Positions 6,377 through 16,390 of a stretch of DNA of 60,215 bases are shown here, in pieces. The stretch's first letter is position 1. Each line of letters begins with the position of its first letter. This DNA is from Lactiplantibacillus songbeiensis (GTDB lineage: Bacteria; Bacillota; Bacilli; Lactobacillales; Lactobacillaceae): NCBI RefSeq assembly GCF_005405125.1, contig NZ_BJDL01000027.1:1-60215 (forward strand), in the 5' to 3' direction. A program made the translations under genes and the position numbers. The notes below the pieces were generated by a model, which did not search any database, had not been told where the DNA came from, and worked only from the letters and a program-made list of their open reading frames with translations.

Positions 6377-7667
6377 AAATCGCAACGTGAACTGGTTGCA
6401 CCGTTTTAGCCGCAGCCGTTGTTGAAACGGTTGAAAATGCGATTGGCAACGCGGTTAATCCGTGGCCATCAACGGCTAAATCAACAGTCAATTGTTGTAA
6501 TTGGTCAGTGGTTACAACACTGGTCTCATAACAATCAGCGGTATGGCGTTTTAATGAGAACTCCCCTTCATTAGCGGCGCGTTGGAGAGCCAATACGGAA
6601 CTATCTGTGAAAATTAAATATCGTTGTGGTAAGGCAGCTAAGCGTGTCACCGCTAAGTTAGCATGATTTTGATTAAAAGCGCGACCCCGAGTCTGGCGGA
6701 CCAACTGCTGGGCGGCCACAATCACATCGTTCAAGACACTATTGGCCGTGGCGGTACTGCCGGCACCCGGACCGGTATATAAGCTGTTACCAATCGCTTG
6801 ACTTGTGACCGCTACGCCATTTTGTACCCCTTGGACTTGACTCAAAGCAGTCGTCTGTGGCACGGCCACCGGCGCAACTCGACAAGCCAACTGGTCACCA
6901 AAGCGTTGCGCTTGCGCGAGTAATTTAACTTGCCAGCCAGCTTGAGCGGCTTGTTGGCACTGTTCAGCGGTCAATCGCGTTATACCTTGCGGGGCAATTT
7001 GATTGATCGTCAACTGCTGACCAAAAGCAAACTGGCTTAAAATCATTAATTTGTAAGTCGTATCTAACCCACCGACATCGTTCGTTGGATCAGCTTCAGC
7101 ATAACCGGCCCGTTGTGCGGCGGCTAACGCTTGTGGATAAGACTTGCCCGCTGTCATGGCACTTAAGATGTAGTTAGCCGTCCCATTAATAATCCCAGCG
7201 ACTGCCGTCACCTGATCCGTCGCATAGCTATCCGTCAACGTCCGTAGAATGGGAATACCGCCGGCGACACTAGCTTCATAGAATAAGTCACAATGTTGAC
7301 GCTGAGCTAAAGTCGTTAACCGGTCCCCGGCCGTTGCAATCAGATCCTTATTAGCCGTAATGACTGATTTGCCATGCTGTAGTGCTGTAACAATGGCTTG
7401 TTCCGCCGTCTTCAACGTTCCCATAACTTCAATCACCAATTGAATCTTAGGATCAGTGACGACTGACTCGATGGAATCCGTTAAACGCGTGCCGATGGGT
7501 AACGTCACTGCCCGTGGCGCATTCAAATGATGCACGGCAACCGCTGCTAGTTGTAACCGGAGTCCTTGAGTTTGTTCAATTTTACGAGCCGCTTGCGTTA
7601 ACCGCATCACGACACCACTGCCCACTGTTCCGAGTCCTAACATGCCCACTGCAATTGTCGTTGTCAT
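6375..7667 (-). CDS. hom: Homoserine dehydrogenase
   Basis: 430 residues. N-terminal NAD(P) fold with GMLGLGTVGSGVV, then the catalytic domain (SVAGGIPILRTL, GIINGTANYIL, EADPTNDVGGLDTTYK) and a C-terminal ACT-like region. It reduces aspartate semialdehyde to homoserine, the common precursor for methionine and threonine. It is the last gene of the T-box operon with metA and metY, so here it probably serves methionine supply. The aspartate-semialdehyde dehydrogenase gene asd is elsewhere in the window (32952-34013). AAAGGCG lies before the start. Confidence 0.95.
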   Translation of the reverse strand: MTTTIAVGMLGLGTVGSGVVMRLTQAARKIEQTQGLRLQLAAVAVHHLNAPRAVTLPIGTRLTDSIESVVTDPKIQLVIEVMGTLKTAEQAIVTALQHGKSVITANKDLIATAGDRLTTLAQRQHCDLFYEASVAGGIPILRTLTDSYATDQVTAVAGIINGTANYILSAMTAGKSYPQALAAAQRAGYAEADPTNDVGGLDTTYKLMILSQFAFGQQLTINQIAPQGITRLTAEQCQQAAQAGWQVKLLAQAQRFGDQLACRVAPVAVPQTTALSQVQGVQNGVAVTSQAIGNSLYTGPGAGSTATANSVLNDVIVAAQQLVRQTRGRAFNQNHANLAVTRLAALPQRYLIFTDSSVLALQRAANEGEFSLKRHTADCYETSVVTTDQLQQLTVDLAVDGHGLTALPIAFSTVSTTAAAKTVQPVHVAI

Positions 7668-7697
7668 TTTTAATCACGCCTTTCTAATGGTTGTTAC

Positions 7698-9853
<2,156 letters not shown>

Positions 9854-9904
9854 TTTGATGACTTCCTCTCTTTAGTTAGTTTTGAGTGTACTATGTAGGT
9901 TTTC

Positions 9905-10027
9905 TGAAACGTGTTCGCTCGGGCAGCTTCCTCCGCTTGGCTACGCTAGTCAACCATCTCGGAAAATCACCGAGACAATTGACTAGCTAGGCCAATGCTC
10001 AGAAGCTCCCGCCCTCGCTCACACTCT
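9905..10027 (-). repeat. Element B copy 2 between T-box and metA
   Basis: Read on the minus strand it runs from AGAGTGTGAG to GAACACGTTTC, in the sense direction of metA. The outer stem is GGGAGCTTC / GAAGCTGCCC and the long hairpin CTAGTCAATTG... is capped by TCTCGGTGATTTTCCGAGA. It would be transcribed only when the T-box antiterminates, and ends about 50 bases before the metA start. Confidence 0.85.
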
Positions 10028-10028
10028 A

Positions 10029-10321
10029 CAAAAAAAGCTCCCGCCCAATAGTCTCCCTAAGGAAACTACCGGACGAAAGCTTTCGCGTTACCACCGTGAT
10101 TCGTTACCATCTCACAATGATAACCTCGACAAGTACCCCGCCAAATGGGGATACTCCGCAATATATCGGTTGCCACCGCATTCGTAGCCTTGCGACCCGA
10201 ATCATGACTCCAAGCTCATCTTCACTTTGCTCACAACTGCTTCTCACACCACTTCGAAGCTCTCTGGGGAGTTGGTCACAACGCTACTCTTCTCTTCAAC
10301 GTCTTAATCATTTTCTAATGT
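10029..10321 (-). ncRNA. Methionine T-box leader
   Basis: Minus strand: stem I base TAGCGTTGTGACC / GGTCGCAAGGCTA, candidate specifier ATG followed by A in GGAGTCATGATTC, T-box sequence ACGGTGGTAACGCG and a strong terminator (TCGTCCGGTAGTTTCC / GGAGACTATTGGGCGG then seven T). Uncharged initiator/elongator tRNA-Met would stabilise the antiterminator and let metA-metY-hom be transcribed. Met specificity rests on the ATG and on the operon content. Confidence 0.9.
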
Positions 10322-10327
10322 ACTATT

Positions 10328-10356
10328 AATCTAACACCATCTTTTTTAATTGTCAA
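10328..10356 (-). promoter_or_regulatory. Promoter of the met operon
   Basis: Minus strand TTGACA (10356-10351), 17-base spacer, TAGATT (10333-10328), just ahead of the T-box. Confidence 0.8.
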
Positions 10357-10388
10357 CTCAGTTTCCATTCTTTTATTATCGACATTAA

Positions 10389-10700
10389 TTTAGCTGCCCG
10401 AACTGACCTTGACCTAAATTCGAGAAGCACACTCGCACTAAAGCCAACTACATGGCTGAGCATTTTAGCAACAACTGCTCGGCTAAATGACTGAACTGAA
10501 AATAATTAATCATTATTTTTTAATATCCGTTATTAGTTAACGTTGAGCGAGTCAGCATTGGCTCAGTGGTGTCGTTTATCTTGGTCGGTGTTTTTCCGAC
10601 TTAGATAACCCTCGACTTTTGAGACCGCACTATAGCTCGAAAACGTGGTCACCACGCTCCAGCCGATTCTGACCCAACCAGAGTGGCAAATTTAATCCGT
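10389..10700 (+). repeat. Element A copy 4, degenerate left part
   Basis: The left terminus and first hairpin are lost; the rest of the left arm is diverged (GCTGAGCATTTTAGCAACAA). The right arm is complete with stem GAGTCAGCATTGG / CCGATTCTGACCC. It lies between the divergent met and trpX-like promoters. Confidence 0.85.
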
Positions 10701-10758
10701 ATCGGAACCTTTATTGAGCATTCACTCGTTGTTTTCTCATATTTTTTTAATAATAGAC

Positions 10759-10787
10759 TTGACAGACATTTTAACTTTGCCTATACT
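10759..10787 (+). promoter_or_regulatory. Strong consensus promoter of the leader-ABC operon
   Basis: TTGACA (10759-10764), 17-base spacer, TATACT (10782-10787). It is the best sigma-A promoter in the window and drives the leader peptide. Confidence 0.85.
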
Positions 10788-10823
10788 GAATTCAATCAAT
10801 TAACGGAAAGTGAGGAACCAAGG

Positions 10824-10886
10824 ATGACAAAGTTAGCACAACGCAACTTGAATAGTTCATGGCAAAGCCGGCGATTCAGATTGTAA
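10824..10886 (+). CDS. 20-codon leader peptide
   Basis: ATG 10824 preceded by GTGAGG at 8 bases, encoding MTKLAQRNLNSSWQSRRFRL and a TAA. It sits 37 bp after a perfect promoter and in front of alternative hairpins and a terminator, the layout of a ribosome-sensing attenuator. A single Trp codon (codon 13, 10860-10862) is followed by an arginine-rich tail. The downstream ABC genes resemble the TrpXYZ family, so stalling at Trp13 or within SRRFRL is an attractive idea; it is inference. Confidence 0.65.
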   Translation: MTKLAQRNLNSSWQSRRFRL

Positions 10887-11030
10887 TTCCGCCACACGGA
10901 TACAATCTGGCAAACAGTTTGTATCTGTGCCGGCTAACTTTGATATTCAAAGAAGTCTGCATGGGTTTTAGACACAGCAGGCTTCGGTTCCGTAAAGGGC
11001 AAACCAGAGCTTACTGGTTTGCCCTTTTTT
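10824..11030 (+). ncRNA. Leader-peptide attenuator RNA with terminator
   Basis: Mutually exclusive pairings are visible. Leader segment CAGATTGTA (10877-10885) pairs with TACAATCTG (10901-10909), whereas GATACAA (10899-10905) pairs with TTGTATC (10919-10925). CAAAGTTAGC (10828-10837) pairs with GCTAACTTTG (10933-10942), competing with AGCCGGC (10866-10872) and GCCGGCT (10929-10935). A further hairpin is GAAGTCTGC / GCAGGCTTC (10951-10984). The terminator is GGGCAAACCAG / CTGGTTTGCCC with six T (10994-11030), and GGCAAAC at 10910-10916 could compete for its 3' strand as an antiterminator. A ribosome parked at the end of the leader would free TACAATC. Confidence 0.7.
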
Positions 11031-11037
11031 GTATTCC

Positions 11038-11160
11038 AGAGTGTGAGGACCAACGGGTTGCTCCTGAGCATTAGCCTAGCTAGTCAATTATCCGGTGAAC
11101 TTCCGGATGGTTGACTGGCGTAGCTAAGCGGAAGGCGCAGTTGGTCCGAACACGTTTCGG
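11038..11160 (+). repeat. Element B copy 3 between attenuator and trpX-like gene
   Basis: Begins 8 bp after the terminator T run. Outer stem GGACCAAC / GTTGGTCC covaries with the GGGCCAGC / GCTGGCCC of copy 1; the inner hairpin CTAGTCAA / TTGACTGG is capped by TCCGGTGAACTTCCGGA. It reads in the sense of the ABC operon, as copy 2 does for metA. Confidence 0.85.
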
Positions 11161-11218
11161 CCCAACAACAATCCACCTGCTCCAACCCAAACACAATTCA
11201 TTATATGAGGTGACCAAA

Positions 11219-12226
11219 TTGAAAAGAATGCTTGCATTTATTAGCGCGCTCATCGTTTTTCTCGGCATTGCCTTTTTCATGACTGGCAATTCGACCACGA
11301 CCAAAACAACTAGTACCAAAAAAGTACCAACGGTTGGGATTCTCCAACTCCAGACCCATCCAGCCCTAGACGCCATTCATCGTGGCATTATCGCCGGGCT
11401 TAAAACTGGCGGTTATACGCCTGGTAAGAATATTAAGATTGATTATCAAAACGCCCAAGGTGATCAAAGTAACTTAAAGACGATGAGCCAAAAGTTCATC
11501 AACGAAAACGCTGATGAAACGATTGCCATTGCAACCCCGTCCGCACAGGCTTTAGCGAATGCCGCGGGTAAGGATACCCCCGTAATTCTTGCCGGAATTA
11601 CCGACCCCGTTGGCGGTGGCTTGATTAAGAGCAACCAACATCCCGGTGGTAATGTCACTGGGACATCTGGTGAATCACCATTAAAGTCCCATTTAGATTT
11701 ACTAAGGCAGCTGGTCCCTAAAGCAAAGAAAATTGGGATTATCTACACAACTTCGGATCACGGTGGTGAATATAACGCCAAGAAGTTCGCTAAGATTTGC
11801 AAGCAGGAAGGCGTCGCTTACAAGCTTTACACGATTTCTTCTACTAATGATATGCAACAAGTCGCTGAAACGATGGCGTCACAAGTTGACGCCGTCTATG
11901 CCCCACAAGATAACGGGGTTGCCAGTGCCATGAAGACGTTGATTTCAGTCACTAACAAAGCCAAAGTGCCGGTCATTCCAGCAGTTGATACGATGGTCAA
12001 AGATGGCGGCTTAGCTACTTTATCCGTTAACCAATTTGAACTTGGTAAATTATCCGGTGAAATGGCGGCTAAAGTCTTAAAAGGCAAGTCACCTGCCACC
12101 TATCCTATTAAGTTAATTACTAAAGGTGAGATGACATTGAACCTCACCGAAGCTAAGAAGCTTGGGATTACCTTCCCAGCTAGTGTGATTAAGGAAGCCA
12201 AACAGAAAGGGGAAATCTTCAAATGA
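11219..12226 (+). CDS. trpX: ABC transporter substrate-binding protein (TrpX-like)
   Basis: 335 residues from TTG 11219, chosen because AGGTG lies 6 bases upstream; longer frames would run into element B. Family: ABC_sub_bind (COG2984 type), with the core VGILQLQTHPALDAIHRGI and GVASAMKTL segments. In streptococci this family is TrpX of a tryptophan uptake system, but many members are uncharacterised. The N-terminus MKRMLAFISALIVFLGIAFF is a hydrophobic signal or anchor without the lipobox cysteine usual for Gram-positive binding proteins. The gene overlaps the permease gene by 4 bp. Tryptophan specificity is plausible, not shown. Confidence 0.8.
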   Translation: MKRMLAFISALIVFLGIAFFMTGNSTTTKTTSTKKVPTVGILQLQTHPALDAIHRGIIAGLKTGGYTPGKNIKIDYQNAQGDQSNLKTMSQKFINENADETIAIATPSAQALANAAGKDTPVILAGITDPVGGGLIKSNQHPGGNVTGTSGESPLKSHLDLLRQLVPKAKKIGIIYTTSDHGGEYNAKKFAKICKQEGVAYKLYTISSTNDMQQVAETMASQVDAVYAPQDNGVASAMKTLISVTNKAKVPVIPAVDTMVKDGGLATLSVNQFELGKLSGEMAAKVLKGKSPATYPIKLITKGEMTLNLTEAKKLGITFPASVIKEAKQKGEIFK

Positions 12227-13128
12227 GCATGATTGTATCGAGTATTGGACAAGGCTTACTCTGGGCCATTTTAGGGATTGCCTTGTTCTTAACATTTAGA
12301 ATCTTAGATTTCCCAGATATGACGGTTGAAGGCACGTTCCCACTCGGGGCGGCCACCGCTGTCACGGCGATTGCCCACGGGATGAATCCATATGCGGCGA
12401 CATTATTAGCCTTTGTAACAGGGGCCGCAGCCGGATTAATTACCGGCCTGCTCTACACGAAAGGTAAAATTCCGATTTTATTAGCCGGTATTTTAGTGAT
12501 GACCGCTTGTTTATCGGTCAACTTGCGAATTATGGGTAGTGCCAACGTTTCCTTACTAGGCAAGCAAACCATTTTCTCAGGTCATTTCTTACAATCTTTA
12601 CCGAAATACTTTGACAGTGTCTTCATCGGCTTAGTGGTCATTCTGATTGTCACCGTCCTACTCATCTTGTTCCTACAGACCAATCTTGGCCAAGCCTTTA
12701 TCGTCACTGGTGATAATCGGATCATGGCGCGGTCAATCGGGATTAACACCGATAACATGACCATGATGGGCTTGATGGTCTCCAATGGGATGATTGGGAT
12801 GGGTGGCGCCTTAATTGCCCAAAATAACGGTTATGCCGATGTGAACATGGGGATTGGGATTATCGTCATCGCCCTCGCCTCAATTATTATTGGCGAAGTT
12901 GTCTTTGGTGAACTGACCTTGAATCAACGGTTAGTTGCCGTCACCTTAGGCAGTATCTTATATCGCTTCGTCCTCTTAATCGTGTTGCAATTAGGTTTCA
13001 GCACTAACGATTTGAACTTATTGTCCGCGATTATCTTGGCAGTCTGCCTAATGTTGCCGCAACTCAGCAAAAAGTTGCATTTAAATCAAGTCCTAAAGAA
13101 AGGTGTGGCTAAATATGACGAAAACTGA
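12223..13128 (+). CDS. trpY: ABC transporter permease (TrpY-like)
   Basis: 301 residues with about eight or nine hydrophobic segments and the conserved start FLTFRILDFPDMTVEGTFPL of the COG4120 permeases related to branched-chain amino acid permeases. It forms the membrane channel of the importer. ATGA overlap with the binding protein gene and a 14-bp overlap with the ATPase gene show tight coupling. The substrate follows the assignment of the binding protein. Confidence 0.85.
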   Translation: MSMIVSSIGQGLLWAILGIALFLTFRILDFPDMTVEGTFPLGAATAVTAIAHGMNPYAATLLAFVTGAAAGLITGLLYTKGKIPILLAGILVMTACLSVNLRIMGSANVSLLGKQTIFSGHFLQSLPKYFDSVFIGLVVILIVTVLLILFLQTNLGQAFIVTGDNRIMARSIGINTDNMTMMGLMVSNGMIGMGGALIAQNNGYADVNMGIGIIVIALASIIIGEVVFGELTLNQRLVAVTLGSILYRFVLLIVLQLGFSTNDLNLLSAIILAVCLMLPQLSKKLHLNQVLKKGVAKYDEN

Positions 13129-13894
13129 AACTCCATTACTTTCATTAACCAATATCGTGACTAAAGTCAACGTCAACACGCCGAATGAAGTGATGATTTT
13201 ACGGCACTTGAATTTAGATATTTACGCTGGTGACTTCATCACTGTCCTTGGTTCCAATGGTGCCGGGAAATCGACCCTCTTCAATACGATTAGTGGTGAA
13301 TTGCCAGTTAACGACGGCCACATCCAACTCAAAGATCACGACATTACCCATCTATCCGTTGAAAAGCGGACGGCCTTTCTAGCCCGCGTCTTTCAAGATC
13401 CGAAGATGGGCACGGCGCCGCGGATGACGGTCGCTGAAAACTTACTATTAGCTAGTCAACGAGGCAAACGGCGCACCTTACGTTTACGACGCTTAAAGCA
13501 ATCACTACCGCACTTCAAAGCATTGACGGCAACCATGAATAACGGCTTATCAGAACGCTTAAGCACCGCCACGGAGAGCCTTTCTGGTGGCCAACGCCAG
13601 GCATTGAGCTTCCTGATGGCGACTGAACAGCATCCCGACCTACTCTTGTTGGATGAACATACGGCAGCGTTAGACCCCAAGACTAGTGCCGAACTAATGA
13701 CGCAAACCAATCAACGGGTCACCCAAGAAAAGCTGACCTGCTTAATGATCACGCATCATTTGGACGATGCCTTAAAGTACGGTAATCGTTTGATTGTGCT
13801 GGATCAAGGACAGATCAAATACGATGTGCGCGGCGCTGAAAAAGCCGCCTTAACCAAAGATAAGCTCTTAAGTTTCTTTGATACCATCGAATAG
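13115..13894 (+). CDS. trpZ: ABC transporter ATPase (TrpZ-like)
   Basis: 259 residues from ATG 13115 (AAAGGTG upstream); a longer frame from 13103 lacks a site. Walker A GSNGAGKST, signature LSGGQRQAL, Walker B LLLLDEHTAAL and switch histidine in MITHHLDDAL are all present, so it should be an active ATPase. It is the COG1101-type partner of this importer class. It is last in the operon and followed by a terminator. Confidence 0.88.
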   Translation: MTKTETPLLSLTNIVTKVNVNTPNEVMILRHLNLDIYAGDFITVLGSNGAGKSTLFNTISGELPVNDGHIQLKDHDITHLSVEKRTAFLARVFQDPKMGTAPRMTVAENLLLASQRGKRRTLRLRRLKQSLPHFKALTATMNNGLSERLSTATESLSGGQRQALSFLMATEQHPDLLLLDEHTAALDPKTSAELMTQTNQRVTQEKLTCLMITHHLDDALKYGNRLIVLDQGQIKYDVRGAEKAALTKDKLLSFFDTIE

Positions 13895-13895
13895 C

Positions 13896-13939
13896 TAAAA
13901 AGTGGACTAGAATCTCAGCTGATTCTAGTCCACTTTTTA
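13896..13939 (+). terminator. Terminator of the ABC operon
   Basis: AAAAGTGGACTAGAATC / GATTCTAGTCCACTTTT, an 17-bp stem with six-base loop and T run. Confidence 0.92.
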
Positions 13940-14011
13940 ATTGGCTGGACCCACATAAAATAAATAAGTTGCTTTCTTTTTAATTGTGTACGATTAGTGT
14001 TACCTTAGATA

Positions 14012-14026
14012 TTAGAACAGTTCTAA
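14012..14026. promoter_or_regulatory. 7-1-7 dyad, PerR-like operator candidate
   Basis: TTAGAAC-A-GTTCTAA is a perfect 7-1-7 palindrome, the format of Fur/PerR boxes (PerR consensus TTATAAT-N-ATTATAA). It lies 26 bp upstream of the peroxidase start, overlapping the probable -10/+1 region (TTGTGT, 16 bases, TAGATA). Peroxide control is inference. Confidence 0.45.
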
Positions 14027-14052
14027 TCTAAAATTTATTGGAGGCAGTTATT

Positions 14053-15408
14053 ATGAAAGTTATCGTTGTGGGGTCTTCACATGGTGGTTATGAAACAGTT
14101 CGTGGGATTTTAGCAGCCCATCCCGAAACTGAGATTCAGTGGTACGAAAAAGGCGACTTTTTGTCCTTCCTATCCTGCGGGATGCAACTCTACTTGGAAG
14201 GCACGGTCAAAGATGTTAATGCCGTTAGCTATGCCACACCAGCTGGGATGCGAGCACAAGGCGTTCATGTCTATACGGAGCAAGAAATTACGACCGTTCA
14301 TCCTGATCGGCAAACCGTCCACGTGATTAATCACGCGACCGGTGAAGAACGGGATGAAGGCTATGACAAGCTCGTCTTGGCGGTCGGCGCGGTACCATTC
14401 GACTTACCCGTTCCCGGGCATGACTTAGAAAATGTCTACGCGATGCGTGGACGTGACTGGGCCATCAAGCTCAAGGCGAAGACCGTTGATCCCAACATCA
14501 AAAATGTTGTTGTGATTGGTTCTGGCTATATCGGTATTGAAGCCGCGGAAGTCTTCGCCAAGGCTGGCAAACACGTCACCATTGTCGATATGCTACCACG
14601 CCTACTGAGTCTTTATCTGGATGCTGAATTCACCGACACCCTGACCCAAACGATGGCTGACCATGGGATTCAAGCTGCCACTGGTCAAGGTGTCAAAGCC
14701 TTTGAAGGTAAGAATGGTAAAGTCACCAAGCTGATTACTGACCAAGGCGAGTACCCCGCTGATCTAGTTATTTCTGCGGCTGGAATTCGGGCTAATACGG
14801 GCTTCTTAAAAGATGTGGTGGCTTTAGATGACCATGGCTTAATCAAGATTAATGATTACCTTCAAACCAGTGATCCCAATATTTATGCCGTGGGCGATGC
14901 CACGCTTGTCCCATTCGCTCCAACCGGCCAATCAAACCGGATTGCTTTAGCGACGAATGCACGGCGACAAGGCCGGATTGCCGCCAAAAACATCTTCGGT
15001 GACCAGGTCACCATGCCAGCGGTCTCCGGCTCGTCAGCGTTATCCGTCTTCGATTACCACTTCGCTTCAACTGGGATTAAAGCTGGGACTAGTGAAAAAC
15101 TAGGCGTTAAGAGCCAATCAGTCCTAGTCACCGAGACGGCTCAACCGGCTTTTGTTCCAAATGATGCTGGCAACGCTAAGGTCTGGTTCAAGCTCACTTT
15201 TGACCCAGCAGACGGTCGCATTCTTGGCGCCCAAATTATGTCGAAAAAGGATGTCACGGCGAATATCAATACGATTTCACTAGCCATCCAAGCTAACCTA
15301 ACCGTTTACGACTTAGCTTATACCGACTTCTTCTTCCAACCTGGCTTCGACCGGCCTTGGAATATCATGAATATTGCGGCGCAAAAAGCGATTGATTCCT
15401 TGAAATAA
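14053..15408 (+). CDS. npr: NADH peroxidase / NADH oxidase family flavoprotein
   Basis: 451 residues from ATG 14053 (GGAGG upstream). FAD-binding VVGSSHGGYETV at the N-terminus, redox-active Cys42 in FLSCGMQLYLEG, NAD-binding VVVIGSGYIGIEAAE, second FAD motif IYAVGDATLVPF and a C-terminal dimer domain. The enzyme uses NADH to reduce hydrogen peroxide to water through a cysteine sulfenic acid; water-forming NADH oxidase or CoA-disulfide reductase activity is possible in the same family. Monocistronic, with a possible PerR-type operator. Confidence 0.88.
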   Translation: MKVIVVGSSHGGYETVRGILAAHPETEIQWYEKGDFLSFLSCGMQLYLEGTVKDVNAVSYATPAGMRAQGVHVYTEQEITTVHPDRQTVHVINHATGEERDEGYDKLVLAVGAVPFDLPVPGHDLENVYAMRGRDWAIKLKAKTVDPNIKNVVVIGSGYIGIEAAEVFAKAGKHVTIVDMLPRLLSLYLDAEFTDTLTQTMADHGIQAATGQGVKAFEGKNGKVTKLITDQGEYPADLVISAAGIRANTGFLKDVVALDDHGLIKINDYLQTSDPNIYAVGDATLVPFAPTGQSNRIALATNARRQGRIAAKNIFGDQVTMPAVSGSSALSVFDYHFASTGIKAGTSEKLGVKSQSVLVTETAQPAFVPNDAGNAKVWFKLTFDPADGRILGAQIMSKKDVTANINTISLAIQANLTVYDLAYTDFFFQPGFDRPWNIMNIAAQKAIDSLK

Positions 15409-15420
15409 TTAAATTACCGC

Positions 15421-15475
15421 TCCGGACGGCCTGGATTGATTCTGGTCCAACCAGAGTGGCAGTTTAATCCAACCA
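15421..15475 (+). repeat. Element A copy 5, right-terminal fragment
   Basis: Only the last part of a right arm remains (GATTCTGGTCCAACC, AGAGTGGCAGTTTAATCC). It follows the peroxidase stop by 12 bp. Confidence 0.8.
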
Positions 15476-15483
15476 CCAATATC

Positions 15484-15515
15484 AAAAAAGACGTCCAATT
15501 GGGCGTCTTTTTTAG
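15484..15515. terminator. Convergent terminator
   Basis: AAAAAAGACGTCC / GGGCGTCTTTTTT with a four-base loop serves the peroxidase gene and the opposing dehydrogenase gene. Confidence 0.9.
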
Positions 15516-15523
15516 GTTTAACT

Positions 15524-16384
15524 TTACTTGTAAATATTAATCAAGCCTTGCGTCCCTTGATCACCGAGACCTTTAACATCGACCATCACTTCATATAACC
15601 GTTTAGCTTGGGCGGTGGCGACTAAGTCTAAGCCCATTGCATCGGCTTCCGTCAACGCAATGCGTAGATCCTTTAAGAAATGCCGGGCAAAGAAACCGGG
15701 CGTGTAGTCATTCTTCAAGATACGGGGCACGTAATTGTCCATACTCCAATTATCCGCGCCACCACTAGCGAGGGTTGCTAAAACTTTTTCAGTATCAAGC
15801 CCCGCTGCCTTAGCATAAAGTAACATTTCCGTTAAGCCAGTCATCGTTCCGGCAATCATAATCTGGTTGGCCATCTTCGCATGCTGACCAGCGCCAGCCG
15901 CGCCAAAGTGGTTGACTTGATGTCCAATCACCTTAAATATCGGTTGCATCGCTTGATAAGTCGCGGGATCACCGCCAACCATAATCGTTAAGGTTGCGTT
16001 TTTAGCACCAATATCCCCACCAGATACCGGGGCATCCAAGGCATGAAAGCCATGGGCAGCCGCGTAAGCCGCAATTTTTGCCGCTAACTTTGGTTGGCTG
16101 GTCGTCATATCAATCACCGTTTTATCTGGTTTCAGACTCGTAAAAATTCCGTCTTCACCAAAATAAACTTGTGCCACGTCCTTAGGGAAACCGACCATCG
16201 TCAAGACCACATCACTAACCGCAGCCACGGCAGCCGGCGTATCCGCCCAGACTGCCCCTTCAGCGACAAGTGCATCAGCCTTTCGTTTCGTGCGATTATA
16301 GACCGTCATTTCATAACCGGCAGCCATCAAATTATGCGCAATTGCGGCCCCCATCACACCAGTACCAATTAAACCAAGTTTCAT
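15524..16384 (-). CDS. 3-hydroxyisobutyrate/beta-hydroxyacid dehydrogenase family protein
   Basis: 286 residues. N-terminal GLIGTGVMGAAIAHNL dinucleotide site with NRTKRKAD favouring NADPH; substrate loop DAPVSGGDIGAKNATL; catalytic lysine in GQHAKMANQIMI. The family includes 3-hydroxyisobutyrate, tartronate semialdehyde and succinic semialdehyde reductases. The substrate cannot be told. It follows terC with a 6-bp gap, and its AAAGGATGA site overlaps the terC stop, so the two are probably cotranscribed. Confidence 0.88.
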   Translation of the reverse strand: MKLGLIGTGVMGAAIAHNLMAAGYEMTVYNRTKRKADALVAEGAVWADTPAAVAAVSDVVLTMVGFPKDVAQVYFGEDGIFTSLKPDKTVIDMTTSQPKLAAKIAAYAAAHGFHALDAPVSGGDIGAKNATLTIMVGGDPATYQAMQPIFKVIGHQVNHFGAAGAGQHAKMANQIMIAGTMTGLTEMLLYAKAAGLDTEKVLATLASGGADNWSMDNYVPRILKNDYTPGFFARHFLKDLRIALTEADAMGLDLVATAQAKRLYEVMVDVKGLGDQGTQGLINIYK

Positions 16385-16390
16385 TATGAG

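Noticed and set aside
10096-10329. 77-aa plus-strand ORF
   Set aside because: It is the antisense of the Met T-box leader.
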